38,062 nucleotides of DNA from Ktedonobacterales bacterium (GTDB lineage Bacteria; Chloroflexota; Ktedonobacteria; Ktedonobacterales; JADMIN01): positions 1 through 38,062 of the forward strand of contig JAICVS010000028.1 in the NCBI GenBank assembly GCA_025935195.1, written 5' to 3'. Positions 24,410 to 34,121 of the stretch are shown here, piece after piece. Numbering within the stretch: position 1 is the stretch's first letter; each line of letters opens with the position of its first letter. The translations under genes and the position numbers were made by a program. The notes under the pieces were generated by a model that saw nothing but the letters and a program-made list of their open reading frames with translations, was not told where the DNA came from and ran no database searches.

Positions 24410-25816
24410 CTAGCCGACCGAGCCGGCCATTTCGAGCTGGATCAGCCGGTTGAGCTCGACGGCGTATTCCAGCGGCAACTCCTTGGCGATCGGCTCGATG
24501 AAGCCGCTGACGATCATGGTGTAGGCCTCGCTCTCGGAGAGGCCGCGGCTCATCAGGTAGAAGAGCTGCTCCTCACCGACCTTGGAGACGGTGGCCTCGT
24601 GACCGACCTCGACGTCCTCTTCCTCGATCTCGATGTAGGGGTAGGTATCGGTGCGGCTGGCCTCGTTCAAGAGCAGGGCGTCGCAGCGCACGTTAGACTT
24701 GACGTCGTGCGCGCCCTTCTGCACCTTGAGCAGGCCGCGATAGCTCGACCGGCCCGCGCCCTTGGAGATCGACTTCGAGACGATCTGCGAGGAGGTGTAG
24801 GGCGCGACGTGGACGACCTTGCCGCCGGCGTCCTGGTGCTGGCCGGTGCCGGCGAAGGCGACGGAGAGCACCTCGCCGCGCGCGTGCGGACCCATCAGCC
24901 AGACGGCGGGGTACTTCATGGTCAACCGCGAGCCCAGATTCCCGTCCACCCATTCCATGGTCGCGCCCTCGTAGGCGACGGCGCGCTTGGTCACGAGGTT
25001 GTAGACGTTCTTGGACCAGTTCTGGATGGTGGTGTAGCGCACGCGCGCGTTCTTGTGGACGATGATCTCCACGACAGCACTATGAAGTGAATCCGTAGTG
25101 TATGTCGGGGCTGTGCAACCCTCCACGTAGTGTATATATGAGTCCTCGTCCGCTATGATCAACGTACGCTCGAACTGGCCCATGTTCTGCGCGTTGATGC
25201 GGAAGTAGGCCTGCAGCGGAATCTCGACTCTGACGCCCTTGGGCACGTAGATGAAGCTGCCGCCGCTCCAGACCGCGGAGTTGAGCGCGGCGAACTTGTT
25301 GTCGTTGGGCGGGATGACGGTGGCGAAGTACTTGCGGAAGAGCTCTTCGTGCTCGCGCAAGCCGGTGCCGGGGTCCACGAAGATCACGCCCTGCTTTTCG
25401 AGGTCTTCGCGCACCTTGTGGTAGATCACCTCAGATTCATACTGCGCGCCAACGCCGGCGAGGTATTTGCGCTCGGCTTCGGGGATGCCGAGCTGCTCGA
25501 AGGTGTCTTTGATCTCGGCGGGCAGGTCATCCCAGGTCTTGCCAGCCTGCTGAGTCGGCTTGATGTAGTAGTAGATGTTGTCGAAGTCAATGGTGCTGAG
25601 GTCGCCGCCCCAGGTGGGCATGGGCCGCTTGAGGAAGGCGTCCAGGCTCTTGTGGCGGAAGTCGCGCATCCACTGCGGCTCGCCCTTCATCTCGGCGATC
25701 TCTTCGACGATCTCGTGGGAGAGGCCCTTGCGCGCCTTGAACACGTAGTTTTCAGGCTTGCTGAACCCCCACTTATATGCTTCGAGCTCGAGGCCGACGT
25801 CCGTCTCCGTGCTCAC
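24410..25816 (-). CDS. sufB: Fe-S cluster assembly protein SufB
   Basis: Scaffold protein of 468 residues, normal length. It starts at GTG with GGAGGA 7 bases upstream. Landmarks: [40 protein letters not shown], the beta-helix core with [19 protein letters not shown], and the C-terminal [20 protein letters not shown]. SufB receives sulfur from a desulfurase complex and holds the nascent cluster. The gene order is sufB-sufD-Rieske. The ATPase gene sufC, usually adjacent, is absent here. Confidence 0.97.
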   Translation of the reverse strand: MSTETDVGLELEAYKWGFSKPENYVFKARKGLSHEIVEEIAEMKGEPQWMRDFRHKSLDAFLKRPMPTWGGDLSTIDFDNIYYYIKPTQQAGKTWDDLPAEIKDTFEQLGIPEAERKYLAGVGAQYESEVIYHKVREDLEKQGVIFVDPGTGLREHEELFRKYFATVIPPNDNKFAALNSAVWSGGSFIYVPKGVRVEIPLQAYFRINAQNMGQFERTLIIADEDSYIHYVEGCTAPTYTTDSLHSAVVEIIVHKNARVRYTTIQNWSKNVYNLVTKRAVAYEGATMEWVDGNLGSRLTMKYPAVWLMGPHARGEVLSVAFAGTGQHQDAGGKVVHVAPYTSSQIVSKSISKGAGRSSYRGLLKVQKGAHDVKSNVRCDALLLNEASRTDTYPYIEIEEEDVEVGHEATVSKVGEEQLFYLMSRGLSESEAYTMIVSGFIEPIAKELPLEYAVELNRLIQLEMAGSVG

Positions 25817-25931
25817 GTTGTCTTCCTCCGTGCGTTCTCATGCTTCATCGGGCCAGGCGGCGTGATCGTCGCGTCTGGGGCGCCCCAGTGGGATACCGTT
25901 GCGGTCAATTCCGACTGTGTCACTCGGATAT

Positions 25932-25961
25932 AGTATGCCACGCGGCGCGGCCTGGGGTCAA
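25932..25961 (-). promoter_or_regulatory. candidate promoter of the suf genes
   Basis: On the minus strand TTGACC (5 of 6), an 18-base spacer and CATACT (4 of 6). The predicted start is about 110 bases before the sufB GTG. No clear binding palindrome was seen beside it. Confidence 0.5.
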
Positions 25962-26000
25962 GAGCGAAGCGAGCGGGCCGTTCCCGGCGTGAGCCCGCGG

Positions 26001-26669
26001 CTAGGGACAGCGGATGGCGACGGGCAGGTCCAGCGTCTCGCCCAGGTCGTCGCTGATGCGCAGGGCGCTGGAGCCGGATTGGCCGAGTGAGATGAGGGTG
26101 AGGGTGACGCGCCGGCCCTGGGCCAGCGTGCCGCCGTGGGGTGAGCGCTGGTCGAGCAGGATGCCGTCCGGGATGGCGTCTACGCTCCAGGTGAGCGGCC
26201 GGCTGCCGCTGTTGGTGAGGGTGAGGGCGGCGGAGGCATGGCAGCTCACGGTGAGCGCGGTCGGCGTCAGCTTCAGCACGGCGTCTGTGAGCGAGGTGGA
26301 GTTGGGCTGGTTGACCTGGATGATCAGCGAGGTGGCGCCCCTGCCAGGCTGGGGCAAGATGAGGTGGATGAGGTCGAGCGCGCCGAAGATCACGACAATC
26401 GTGATGAGGACGGCGGCGGCGGGCGCAATCCAGCGGCGGGGGCGCCGGCCGGCTTCGACGATGTAGACGGGCGGCGGGGCGTGCGGCGCATCGAGGCTCC
26501 AGGGCGGTCGCGCCATGAGCGGATAGGGGGGATAGGCGGGATAGGCGGGATAGGCGCCGGGTGGGGGCGATGGGGGCGTCGCGGCCGGTGTGGGCGGCTC
26601 GCCCGATGGCGCCGGCTCAACCGAGGGCGCGGGCATGGCCGGCTGCTCGGCGCTGGTTGAATCTGTCAT
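26001..26669 (-). CDS. single-pass membrane protein with Pro-rich N-terminus and extracellular beta domain
   Basis: Protein of 222 residues with unknown function. GAGGGGAG lies before the ATG. Residues 10-70 are Pro/Ala/Tyr-rich with a short PAYPAYPPYP repeat. A membrane helix (IAPAAAVLITIVVIFGALDL) lies at about 81-105. The last 110 residues are beta-rich, with TVSCHASAALTLTNSGSRPL and LSWSVD-like (LTWSVDAIP) segments that resemble an Ig-like/BACON-type fold. It is divergent from the kinase gene at 27312 and shares the regulatory region with it, which could mean linked function. It ends 184 bases before sufB. Confidence 0.7.
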   Translation of the reverse strand: MTDSTSAEQPAMPAPSVEPAPSGEPPTPAATPPSPPPGAYPAYPAYPPYPLMARPPWSLDAPHAPPPVYIVEAGRRPRRWIAPAAAVLITIVVIFGALDLIHLILPQPGRGATSLIIQVNQPNSTSLTDAVLKLTPTALTVSCHASAALTLTNSGSRPLTWSVDAIPDGILLDQRSPHGGTLAQGRRVTLTLISLGQSGSSALRISDDLGETLDLPVAIRCP

Positions 26670-26743
26670 ATGGGCTGCGCTCCCCTCATCATTCCTCACC
26701 CCGTGCGCCGGTGGGCCGTTCGCGGTGGCGGTTTCGCGCGACC

Positions 26744-26771
26744 AGCATACCATGCGCCTGTACGCGGGCAA
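26744..26771 (-). promoter_or_regulatory. candidate promoter of the 26669 gene
   Basis: On the minus strand TTGCCC (4 of 6), a 16-base spacer and TGGTATGCT (extended -10). The predicted start is about 70 bases before the ATG. The -35 element itself overlaps a GGCAA box on the plus strand. Confidence 0.45.
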
Positions 26772-26792
26772 TGTTGACTGGGATGGTCACCA

Positions 26793-26965
26793 TTGCCGTT
26801 TTTGCCACTTTTTGATGTGTGATCGGCAGCGCCCTCTACTCGAATGCCGCATTTAAGCCAGTTTGCGGCCCGTGACATGTGACGTTTCGCGTTCTGGGCG
26901 GCAAAGGTGGCAAGATCCGGCAAAGAAGTGGCAACGGATGGCAACATGGGCGGCAAAAACGGCAA
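26793..26965. repeat. array of GGCAA/TTGCC boxes spaced about one helical turn
   Basis: TTGCC starts at 26793 and 26802. GGCAA starts at 26900, 26909, 26919, 26930, 26940, 26952 and 26961. Spacings in the second cluster are 9, 10, 11, 10, 12 and 9 bases, so the boxes lie on one face of the helix. They occupy the 640-base gap between the divergent genes at 26669 and 27312. Apart from the promoters noted, I see no other structure in 26966-27188. Confidence 0.75.
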
Positions 26966-27188
26966 CGCTTTGAGCGATTCCGGCCACATTCACGCTGTCA
27001 TGCCGGCGGTTGCGCGTGGGCGCGGATGTGCTATTTGGTCGCGCTATGCGGTTGTTCAGGTGCGGGTGGTACGGGGTGGCGCGACCGCGATAGAACTAAA
27101 TTACCATAAAGATAGCGGCGTGTCAAGGATGTGAACACGCGGGTGTGGGACCGATGCGCGCAACTCTCTGCCCATTTGGCTGGGTGAC

Positions 27189-27217
27189 TAGCCAGGCCGC
27201 GCCTCTTGGGATACAAT
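27189..27217 (+). promoter_or_regulatory. candidate promoter of the kinase gene
   Basis: TAGCCA (-35, 4 of 6), a 17-base spacer and TACAAT (-10, 5 of 6), about 95 bases before the ATG at 27312. Confidence 0.5.
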
Positions 27218-27311
27218 TGCGCGTGGCAGCCAGCGGCCCGCGAGATGCGGGACCAGCGCGCCCGGCCCGTACGGGCGGGGTATCTTGGTGGAGACGGGGT
27301 CGAAGCGGACG

Positions 27312-29579
27312 ATGAGCTGGAACGACCTGATTGGGCGCCAACTGGGGCAGTACACGATTGTCGAAGAACTCGGGCGTGGCGGCTCTTCACGGGTCTATCG
27401 GGCGGTTGACCCGGAGATGCAGCGCGATGTCGCCATCAAGGTGCTGCCCAACGACGCCGAGGACCGTGTGGGCTTCGTGCGCCGCTTCGAGCGCGAGGTG
27501 CAGGCGGTCGCGCAGCTGAACCACCCCAACATCGTCGCCGTGTACGACCGCGGCGAGACGGATGATCTCGTCTATCTGGTGATGCAGTGCGTCACCGGCG
27601 GCACGTTCCGGCTGCGCCTGGGGCGCGCGCTGGGCGTCGGCGAGGCGGCGAGCGCGCTGGCGCAGATGGCGCAGGCGCTGCACCACGCGCACCAGCGCGG
27701 CATCGTCCACCGGGATGTGAAGCCGTCGAACATGCTGGTGGACGCCGAGAACCAGCACCGCCTGCTGCTCACCGACTTCGGCATCGCCAAGCTGCAGGGG
27801 CTGCGCGGCCTCACCAAGTCCGGCACGACCATCGGCACGCCGGAGTATATGTCGCCGGAACAGGCTGAGGGCAAGGAGATTGACCAGCGGGCGGACGTGT
27901 ACGCGCTCGGCTGCGTGCTCTACGAGGCGCTGGCCGGGCGGCCGCCGTTCGTCGGCGCCACGCCTGTCTCGGTGCTCTACCAGCAGGTGCATTCGCGCCC
28001 GGCGTATCTGCGCGGCTTCAATTCGGACGTGCCGCGCGATCTGGTGCGTGTGGTCGAGCAGGCGCTGGCGAAGCGCCCTGAGGATCGCTTCGGCACGGCG
28101 GAGGCCTTCGCGAACGCGCTCGCCCCATTCGCCGAGGAACTCGACGGGCTGGAGGGGAGGGACGGGCTGGATGCGCTTCCGACCACGACGATGCTGCCGT
28201 CCCGGTCCGAGCGGCGCCTCACTGGCGCTCCCCAGCGGATGGAGCCGGGCGAGCGGGCGACACCGGCCGAGCCGCCCATAGTGCCTTCGTCGCCGGTGAT
28301 GCCTATGCCGTCGATCCCGGTGCCGCCGCCACTGCCACCGACGACGCCACTGGCGAGCGCGGATACCTTGCAGCCGGCGCGCTTCGAGCCAGGGCTAGGC
28401 GCGGAGGGCCTCGACGCGATCTTCCCCGACGATACTACCTCCGCGCGGGCGCAGCCGCCGGCACCGCCGCTGGAGCCGCCCGGCGCCCGGAATACCTTCC
28501 CACCGGGCACGCAGGCGCCGGAGCGCACCTATCAGCGCGGCCCGTACGACCAGACCTACCACACGATCCCGCTGCCCAGCTTCCGCCTGCCGGCGAAGGC
28601 GACGCGCCCGCTGAATCTACCGCTCACCCCGGACGGCCAGCTCGATATGGATTCGCTCTTGGCGCAGGTGGAGGAGCCGCGCTTCCGGCCGGGCGCCGCG
28701 CGCCGGCCGACGTACGGGCCGCGGCGGGAGCCGTTCCCGGCGCTGGGTCCCCCGCCGGAAGCATATGGCGAGGCGGGCTGGGGCGTCGCGCCCGATGACG
28801 CCGCCTGGGCGCTGGAGCGGCCGGCATGGGTGACGGAGAGCGACACGACCGAGCAGCCTGGGGCGGTGCTGCGCAAGGCGCTGCTCGATACGGGCAGGAC
28901 GCGCGTGCCGGCGCAGGTGTGGCGGCCGGAGTCGGGCGAGGTGCGGACGCCCACGCGCACCTTGCCCCGCGTGCGCCGATCGCGCAATCCCCTGCTGATT
29001 CCTGGCGCGGCCATAGCGGCGCTGCTGCTGCTCGCGCTCGTCGCCTGGGTCGGTGTGAGCGCGTCCGGCTTGGCGCTGACGCTGACCCGACCGGCGCCGA
29101 CGGCGACCGTCCACCGGGCGATCGTGCCGGCCACGGTCGCGCCGACGGCCACCGTCGCCCCGACCGCCGTGCCGACGGCGACGGCGACGCCGGCCGCCGG
29201 GCCGACCGTGACGCCGAGCGCGGATGCGCAGAAGCAGCTCGATCAGCAGGCGGCGGCCGCCTTTAGCGCGGTCACGCTCGCCACGTTCCGCGACAACTCG
29301 TGCGCGCCCGGCAACAACGCCACGCATTTCGCCGCGGGTCAGACGGTCTACGTCAACCTCTGCACATCCGCGAGTGCGCCTGGTGCGCCGATGGCGGTCT
29401 CGATTGTGGACAGCCAGGGGCGCGTGCTGCTGCTGGCCTCGGGATTCTTCATCTCGCCGAACGCGAGCTTCTACTTCTTCCGCAACGCCCTCACATCCGG
29501 CAGTTACACGCTGGTGGTGACGCTCACCCTCAACGGGCAGCGGGCCACCGCCCGCACCATTGGCTTCACCGTCGGATGA
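27312..29579 (+). CDS. membrane Ser/Thr protein kinase (PknB type) with extracellular sensor domain
   Basis: Protein of 755 residues. The kinase domain covers about 10-275, with the Gly loop LGRGGSSRVY, VAIK (Lys43), His133-Arg134-Asp135 in HRDVKPSN, Asp155-Phe-Gly and GTPEYMSPEQ, so it should be active. Residues 290-560 form a Pro-rich flexible linker. A membrane helix at about 561-585 is followed by a Thr/Pro/Ala-rich stalk and a C-terminal domain of about 110 residues with two Cys (around SCAPGNN and VNLCTS), possibly a disulfide pair. No PASTA repeats are seen, so the external ligand differs from classical PknB. The ATG at 27312 sits right before the kinase domain; a TTG at 27285 is an alternative. 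Confidence 0.93.
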   Translation: MSWNDLIGRQLGQYTIVEELGRGGSSRVYRAVDPEMQRDVAIKVLPNDAEDRVGFVRRFEREVQAVAQLNHPNIVAVYDRGETDDLVYLVMQCVTGGTFRLRLGRALGVGEAASALAQMAQALHHAHQRGIVHRDVKPSNMLVDAENQHRLLLTDFGIAKLQGLRGLTKSGTTIGTPEYMSPEQAEGKEIDQRADVYALGCVLYEALAGRPPFVGATPVSVLYQQVHSRPAYLRGFNSDVPRDLVRVVEQALAKRPEDRFGTAEAFANALAPFAEELDGLEGRDGLDALPTTTMLPSRSERRLTGAPQRMEPGERATPAEPPIVPSSPVMPMPSIPVPPPLPPTTPLASADTLQPARFEPGLGAEGLDAIFPDDTTSARAQPPAPPLEPPGARNTFPPGTQAPERTYQRGPYDQTYHTIPLPSFRLPAKATRPLNLPLTPDGQLDMDSLLAQVEEPRFRPGAARRPTYGPRREPFPALGPPPEAYGEAGWGVAPDDAAWALERPAWVTESDTTEQPGAVLRKALLDTGRTRVPAQVWRPESGEVRTPTRTLPRVRRSRNPLLIPGAAIAALLLLALVAWVGVSASGLALTLTRPAPTATVHRAIVPATVAPTATVAPTAVPTATATPAAGPTVTPSADAQKQLDQQAAAAFSAVTLATFRDNSCAPGNNATHFAAGQTVYVNLCTSASAPGAPMAVSIVDSQGRVLLLASGFFISPNASFYFFRNALTSGSYTLVVTLTLNGQRATARTIGFTVG

Positions 29580-29588
29580 TGCGGGGTT

Positions 29589-29625
29589 CCTCACTCCCCG
29601 GCCCCCTCTCCCCGCGGGGAGAGGG
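29589..29625 (+). repeat. dispersed palindromic repeat, copy B
   Basis: TCCTCACTCC, then a perfect 22-base palindrome CCCTCTCCCCG/CGGGGAGAGGG at 29604-29625, right after the kinase stop and before the converging mutS2 gene. Same layout as copies A and C. Confidence 0.85.
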
Positions 29626-29673
29626 AGAGACAGGTTGCGCCAGGGCGAAAGGTATCTTCGTGAAGAAGCCGGG

Positions 29674-32046
29674 CTAGGTTTGCAAGGTGACGACGGTGAT
29701 GCCTTCGCCGCCCTCTTTGGCCTCGGCGGGCGCGTAGGAGCGCACCAGCGCGTGATGGGCGAGTTGCTCGCGGATGGCCTGGCGCAACGCGCCGGTACCC
29801 TTGCCATGGAGGATGCGCACGAACGGCATGCCGGCGAGATAGGCGTCGTTGAGGTAGCGATCCACCAGCGGCAGCACCTCCTCTACCCGCTGCCCGCGCA
29901 GGTCCAGCTGCAGGTCCGGCGTCGCGACGGGCCGCAGCTCCGGCAGGGTGATCACGCTGGTGGACGATTCGGCGCGCGCCTGGCGGCGGCTCAGTCGCTC
30001 CACCTCGCGGGCGCGCACGCGCATTTTCAGCGGCCCCAGTTGCACTTCGACGTCGCCGCGCGCATCGGGCAGGGTGAGCAGCTCGCCGCGCGAGTTCATG
30101 GTGCGCACGCGCACCGTGTCGCCGATCTGGAGCGGTCCCGCCAGCACTTCCTCGGCTGGCTCCGCCGCTTCAGGCTCCTCCGGCGCGCGCACCGGCTGGG
30201 GCAGCGGTGCCGCCCGCTCATCGAGCGCGCGGACGCGAGCGCGCAGGTCGCTCAGCTTCTCCGGCGTGATGCGCTGGCGCGGAATCTCGGCGCGCATGCG
30301 CGCCAGCTCGGTCTGGATGCCATCCACCTCGCGGCGCGCGCGGGCGCGCGCGTCGTTGAGGATGCGCACGCGCTCCTCTTCCAGCTCGGCACGGCGCCGC
30401 TCCAGCTCGCGCCGCTGGTACTCGGCTTCGGCGCGCTCCATGCTCAGGTGATAGCGCTCGTCGGCGGCGGCACGGCGGTCGGCCTCCAGCCCTTCCAGCA
30501 GGCTCTCCATCTCGACGCCGGCGCTGCCGAGGAACTCGCGCGCCTGGACGATGATGTCCTCTGGCAGGCCGAGGCGCGTGGCGATGGCGAGCGCGTTGCT
30601 GCGGCCGGGCAGGCCGATGCGCAGGTGATAGGTGGGCGAAAGCGTCTCGACATCGAACTCGACCGAGGCGTTGGCGACGCCCGCCTGCTCATGGGCGAAG
30701 GCTTTGAGCTCGGAGTAGTGGGTGGTGGCGATGGTAGTGACGCCCTTCTCCAAGAGATGGGCGAGGATGGCACGGGCCAGGGCCGAGCCTTCGCTGGGGT
30801 CGGTGCCGGCGCCCAGCTCGTCCAGCAGCACCAGCGTGCCGGGCTGGGCCTGGCGCAGAATCTCGACGATGCGGCTCAGGTGCGACGAGAAGGTGCTGAG
30901 ACTCTGCTCGATGCTCTGCTCGTCACCGATGTCGGCGAAGACGTCGGTGTACACGGGGACCGTGGAGCCTTCGCGCGCCGGGATGTGCATGCCGGCCTGC
31001 GCCATCAGGCTGAGCAGGCCGACCGTTTTCAGCGCGACAGTCTTGCCGCCGGTGTTGGGGCCAGTGATCACGACCATCGAGAACTCGTCGCCGATGGTGA
31101 AGTCTATCGGCACAACTTTGCCGGTGAGCAGCGGGTGGCGGGCCTGGTCGAAGCGCAGCTCACCGCGCTCGCTGATGCGCGGCTCGGAGGCGTTGATCAG
31201 GCCGGCGTAGCGCGCCTTGGCAAGCTGCAAGTCAATCTCGGCCAGCAGCTCGACCGCCAGGATGACGTATGGCCCTTCGCGGCCGACCTCGCCTGAGAGC
31301 TCCAGCAGGATGCGCTCGATCTCCTGGCGCTCGGCGAGATGCAGCTCGCGCAGGCGGTTGTTCATCTCGACTACGACGAGCGGCTCGATGAAGACCGTCG
31401 CGCCGCTGCCGGATTGATCGTGGACGATGCCGCGCACCTGGCCGCGCGCCTCGGCGCGCACGGGCAGGACGTAGCGGTCGGAGCGCATGGTGATGATCGG
31501 CTCTTGCAGCGCGGCGCGAAACTCGTTGACCAGATTGTTGAGCCGCTCTTGCAGGCGTTGCTGAGCGCCGCGGATCTCGGCGCGCAGGCGGCGCAGCTCC
31601 GGTGAGGCGGAATCGAGCACCTCGCCGTCTTCGCTGATGCTCTCGGCGATGCGTCCCTCCAGGCCGGGGCGCGCGGGCAGGTCTTCGGCCAGCGCCATGA
31701 GCAGCGGGTACGAGCCGTCCAGGCGTGCGATGATCTTGCCGAGGTGCGCCGAGGCGCGCAGCGTCACCAGCACCTCGATCAGCTCGGCGGGGGCGAGCAT
31801 GGCGCCGCGCTCGGCGGCATGGACGTGGGGGCGCACGTCGCGCGCGCCGCGCACGCCGACGTCGGGCCGTTGCTCCATCAGGCGGCGGGCCTCGGTGGTC
31901 AGCGCCAGGCGGCGGCGCACCTCGCGCGGGTCGTCGCTGGGGGTGAGCTGCTGGGCGAGCGCCTTGCTGGCGGAGAAGGCCGCTTCGCGTGTCAGCCGCT
32001 CGATGATCTTGGGATATTCCAGTGTGACGAGGCTTTTCTGATGCAT
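29674..32046 (-). CDS. mutS2: endonuclease MutS2
   Basis: DNA-binding ATPase/nuclease of 790 residues, standard length. It contains the MutS-like core, the Walker A motif GPNTGGKT, the Walker B segment LVLLDELGAGTDPSEGSALA and THYSELK, a long coiled coil of Glu/Arg-rich helices, and a C-terminal Smr nuclease domain with LDLRGQRVEE and HGKGTGALR. MutS2 proteins limit homologous recombination or rescue collided ribosomes, depending on species. The ATG (MHQKSLVTLEYPKI) gives the family N-terminus, but no good ribosome site precedes it. No mutation is seen over 2.4 kb, an argument that the sequence here is accurate. Confidence 0.97.
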   Translation of the reverse strand: MHQKSLVTLEYPKIIERLTREAAFSASKALAQQLTPSDDPREVRRRLALTTEARRLMEQRPDVGVRGARDVRPHVHAAERGAMLAPAELIEVLVTLRASAHLGKIIARLDGSYPLLMALAEDLPARPGLEGRIAESISEDGEVLDSASPELRRLRAEIRGAQQRLQERLNNLVNEFRAALQEPIITMRSDRYVLPVRAEARGQVRGIVHDQSGSGATVFIEPLVVVEMNNRLRELHLAERQEIERILLELSGEVGREGPYVILAVELLAEIDLQLAKARYAGLINASEPRISERGELRFDQARHPLLTGKVVPIDFTIGDEFSMVVITGPNTGGKTVALKTVGLLSLMAQAGMHIPAREGSTVPVYTDVFADIGDEQSIEQSLSTFSSHLSRIVEILRQAQPGTLVLLDELGAGTDPSEGSALARAILAHLLEKGVTTIATTHYSELKAFAHEQAGVANASVEFDVETLSPTYHLRIGLPGRSNALAIATRLGLPEDIIVQAREFLGSAGVEMESLLEGLEADRRAAADERYHLSMERAEAEYQRRELERRRAELEEERVRILNDARARARREVDGIQTELARMRAEIPRQRITPEKLSDLRARVRALDERAAPLPQPVRAPEEPEAAEPAEEVLAGPLQIGDTVRVRTMNSRGELLTLPDARGDVEVQLGPLKMRVRAREVERLSRRQARAESSTSVITLPELRPVATPDLQLDLRGQRVEEVLPLVDRYLNDAYLAGMPFVRILHGKGTGALRQAIREQLAHHALVRSYAPAEAKEGGEGITVVTLQT

Positions 32047-32322
32047 GGCGAGCTGTCTATGAAACCTTTCAGTGGAACTGTTCGGCTGGATGCTCTTCGG
32101 AACAATACACGCATGTTGGCGGCCATGGCGCGCGGATAGGACCGGGGCGCTCCTCACGGCCGCCCCGACACAGGCGACCATGATGGATTTTGACAGAGCG
32201 TTGCGGACACAAGGCATCCCGCTATGCCACGCCGGGCGACGCATGCGTCGCCCCTACACCTGCTGGACGTTTCGACGCAGGGCACGAATGCCCACCGATG
32301 ATTACAGTGTATGCTTCGCGGG

Positions 32323-33045
32323 CTACACCGCGCCGTCAGATTTCTGCGCGATGTAGAGATACGCTTCCCAGAAGGGGCCGCGTACTACTTCACGCCGCGC
32401 GCCTAGTCCGGCCGCGGCCAGCAGGGCGAGCAGCGTGTCGCCTCGCGCATCGTTGGCTGAGCCTCCTGGGTTCTCACTCGTCCGCGTGGCGGGGCGGCGG
32501 CCGTAGACGAGCGATTGGACGGCGACGAAGGGCAGCAGCGGTAGGCTGGCGGGCAGCAGCGCCGCGCCCAGCACGATCACGAGCCGGCCGCTCGGCCGCA
32601 AGACGCGCGCGATCTCGCGCAGGGCGGCGCGGTCGAAGATGTACTCGGTTGGGAAGGTGCTAACTACCGAGTCGAATGAGGCGTGCGTGAAGGGCAGGCG
32701 GCGCACATCGGCGACCGTGACTGTCGCGCTGGCGGGTGGGATGCGCTGGCGGCGCAGGCGGTCGCGCGCGGCGGCGGCCATCTGCGGCGAGCGGTCAATC
32801 GCCTGGCAGCGATAGCCGGCGCGGGCCATGTCGGCCAGCAGTGTGCCGATGCCGCAGCCGACTTCCAGCACGTCGCGGCCCGCCAGCAGCGGCAGCGTGA
32901 GCCGCTGCCAGGTGTGCCACTGGCCGGCGAAGGGGATGGTGCTGGCGAGCCAGTAGAGCGCGCGGTTGTGGTAGAGCAGCTCGAAGAGCGGGCGCACGAT
33001 GCGCCAGCGCAACGGCGGTTGTTCGCGGCGCTCCATGCGCTCCAC
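32323..33045 (-). CDS. class I SAM-dependent methyltransferase
   Basis: Protein of 240 residues when started at the GTG at 33045, which has GGGAGG 8 bases upstream. A longer form from the ATG at 33132 has no ribosome site. The Rossmann start is VLEVGCGIGTLLADMARAGY (motif I), followed by an acidic strand end (QAIDRSPQM) and ADVRRLPFTHASFDSVVS (Methyltransf_11 pattern). It transfers a methyl group from SAM to an unknown acceptor. A hydrophobic segment near LLPASLPLLPFVAV may contact a lipid-like substrate. The 276 bases between it and mutS2 show no gene. Confidence 0.88.
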   Translation of the reverse strand: MERMERREQPPLRWRIVRPLFELLYHNRALYWLASTIPFAGQWHTWQRLTLPLLAGRDVLEVGCGIGTLLADMARAGYRCQAIDRSPQMAAAARDRLRRQRIPPASATVTVADVRRLPFTHASFDSVVSTFPTEYIFDRAALREIARVLRPSGRLVIVLGAALLPASLPLLPFVAVQSLVYGRRPATRTSENPGGSANDARGDTLLALLAAAGLGARREVVRGPFWEAYLYIAQKSDGAV

Positions 33046-33156
33046 TGCCGCGACCTCCCGACTATACATAGCGCCGTATAGCACATAAGTAGCCCTGGGG
33101 CGGCGACGCCACTCCAGGGCCACGTTACGCATGTCGCGCGCACGCCGCTACGCCGG

Positions 33157-33831
<675 letters not shown>

Positions 33832-34121
33832 GTGACGCTCCTTCACGTGTACGGCCGCGAGCCCCAGCCCGCGACCGCCACCATCGCGGATGCCGGCGCA
33901 CGTACGCGACGCCGGGTGCCCGTGATGTTTGGTACCCCAAAGCATAGCCCACGCGCATCCGGCGTGTCAAACCGGCGCAAAGAAGGCCGAACGCCGTTGG
34001 CAGCGGCGCCAGGGGCTGTGCTGTCTGGCCGCATCCACTGCGCCGTTCCGCTTTTGCCGTCCAGATCGGTATCTCCCTATGCAGATGATCGGCGCTTCGG
34101 TCGGGATGAGGGGACGCGGCG

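Noticed and set aside
23718..24413. A 231-codon open frame on the plus strand
   Set aside because: It is antisense to sufD and has no recognisable domain.
26900..26965. CRISPR or simple sequence repeat
   Set aside because: Only a 5-base box recurs; the bases between boxes differ and are too short to be spacers.
29560..31296. A 578-codon open frame on the plus strand
   Set aside because: It lies opposite mutS2, has no family motifs and is Arg/Ala/Gln/Asp-rich as expected from antisense reading of a GC-rich gene.
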